A stretch of DNA of 40,947 bases, from the NCBI GenBank assembly GCA_003550565.1, contig PUKQ01000159.1:1-40947 (forward strand), written 5' to 3'. The position numbers and the translations under genes were made by a program. Origin of the DNA: Syntrophomonadaceae bacterium. GTDB lineage: Bacteria > Bacillota > Dethiobacteria > DTU022 > PWGO01. Each line of letters begins with the position of its first letter. Position 1 is the first letter of the stretch. This document shows positions 39,835 through 40,947 of the stretch, piece by piece. The notes beneath the pieces were generated by a model. The model worked only from the letters and a program-made list of their open reading frames with translations, ran no database searches and was not told the DNA's origin.

Positions 39835-40947
<1,113 letters not shown>

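Overview
The window reads as a chromosomal segment from a low/mid-GC Firmicute (Clostridia-like: AGGAGG Shine-Dalgarno sites, PpaX-like HADs, ABC-F, RlmD, hom, alr). It opens inside a GH2 beta-galactosidase and closes inside an O-acetylhomoserine sulfhydrylase (metY-like). Housekeeping genes (rlmD, ABC-F, GH13, hom, alr, metY) surround a large set of uncharacterised CoA and hydrophobic-substrate genes. These are a CoA-transferase III, DUF169, HdrD-like CCG Fe-S protein, crotonase, two tandem thiolase-fold proteins, two tandem DUF35 Zn-ribbon/OB proteins, an MBL-fold protein, several SDRs and alpha/beta hydrolases, a cyclase, a geranylgeranyl-reductase-like flavoprotein and two SCP2-like proteins. 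The most interesting signal is the thiolase-fold pair at 13215-15592. By hand alignment both have lost the catalytic Cys (to Ala and Gly) and the GHP-motif His (to Tyr and Asn), and each has a DUF35 partner. That resembles an Ltp2-ChsH2-like retro-aldolase more than a thiolase. I also see two unrelated families of REP/MITE-like palindromic repeats with no transposase in the window, a truncated galU remnant, and several unexplained hairpins. No tRNA, rRNA, CRISPR array, intact transposase or prophage was recognised. All family calls come from reading motifs; no database search was run.
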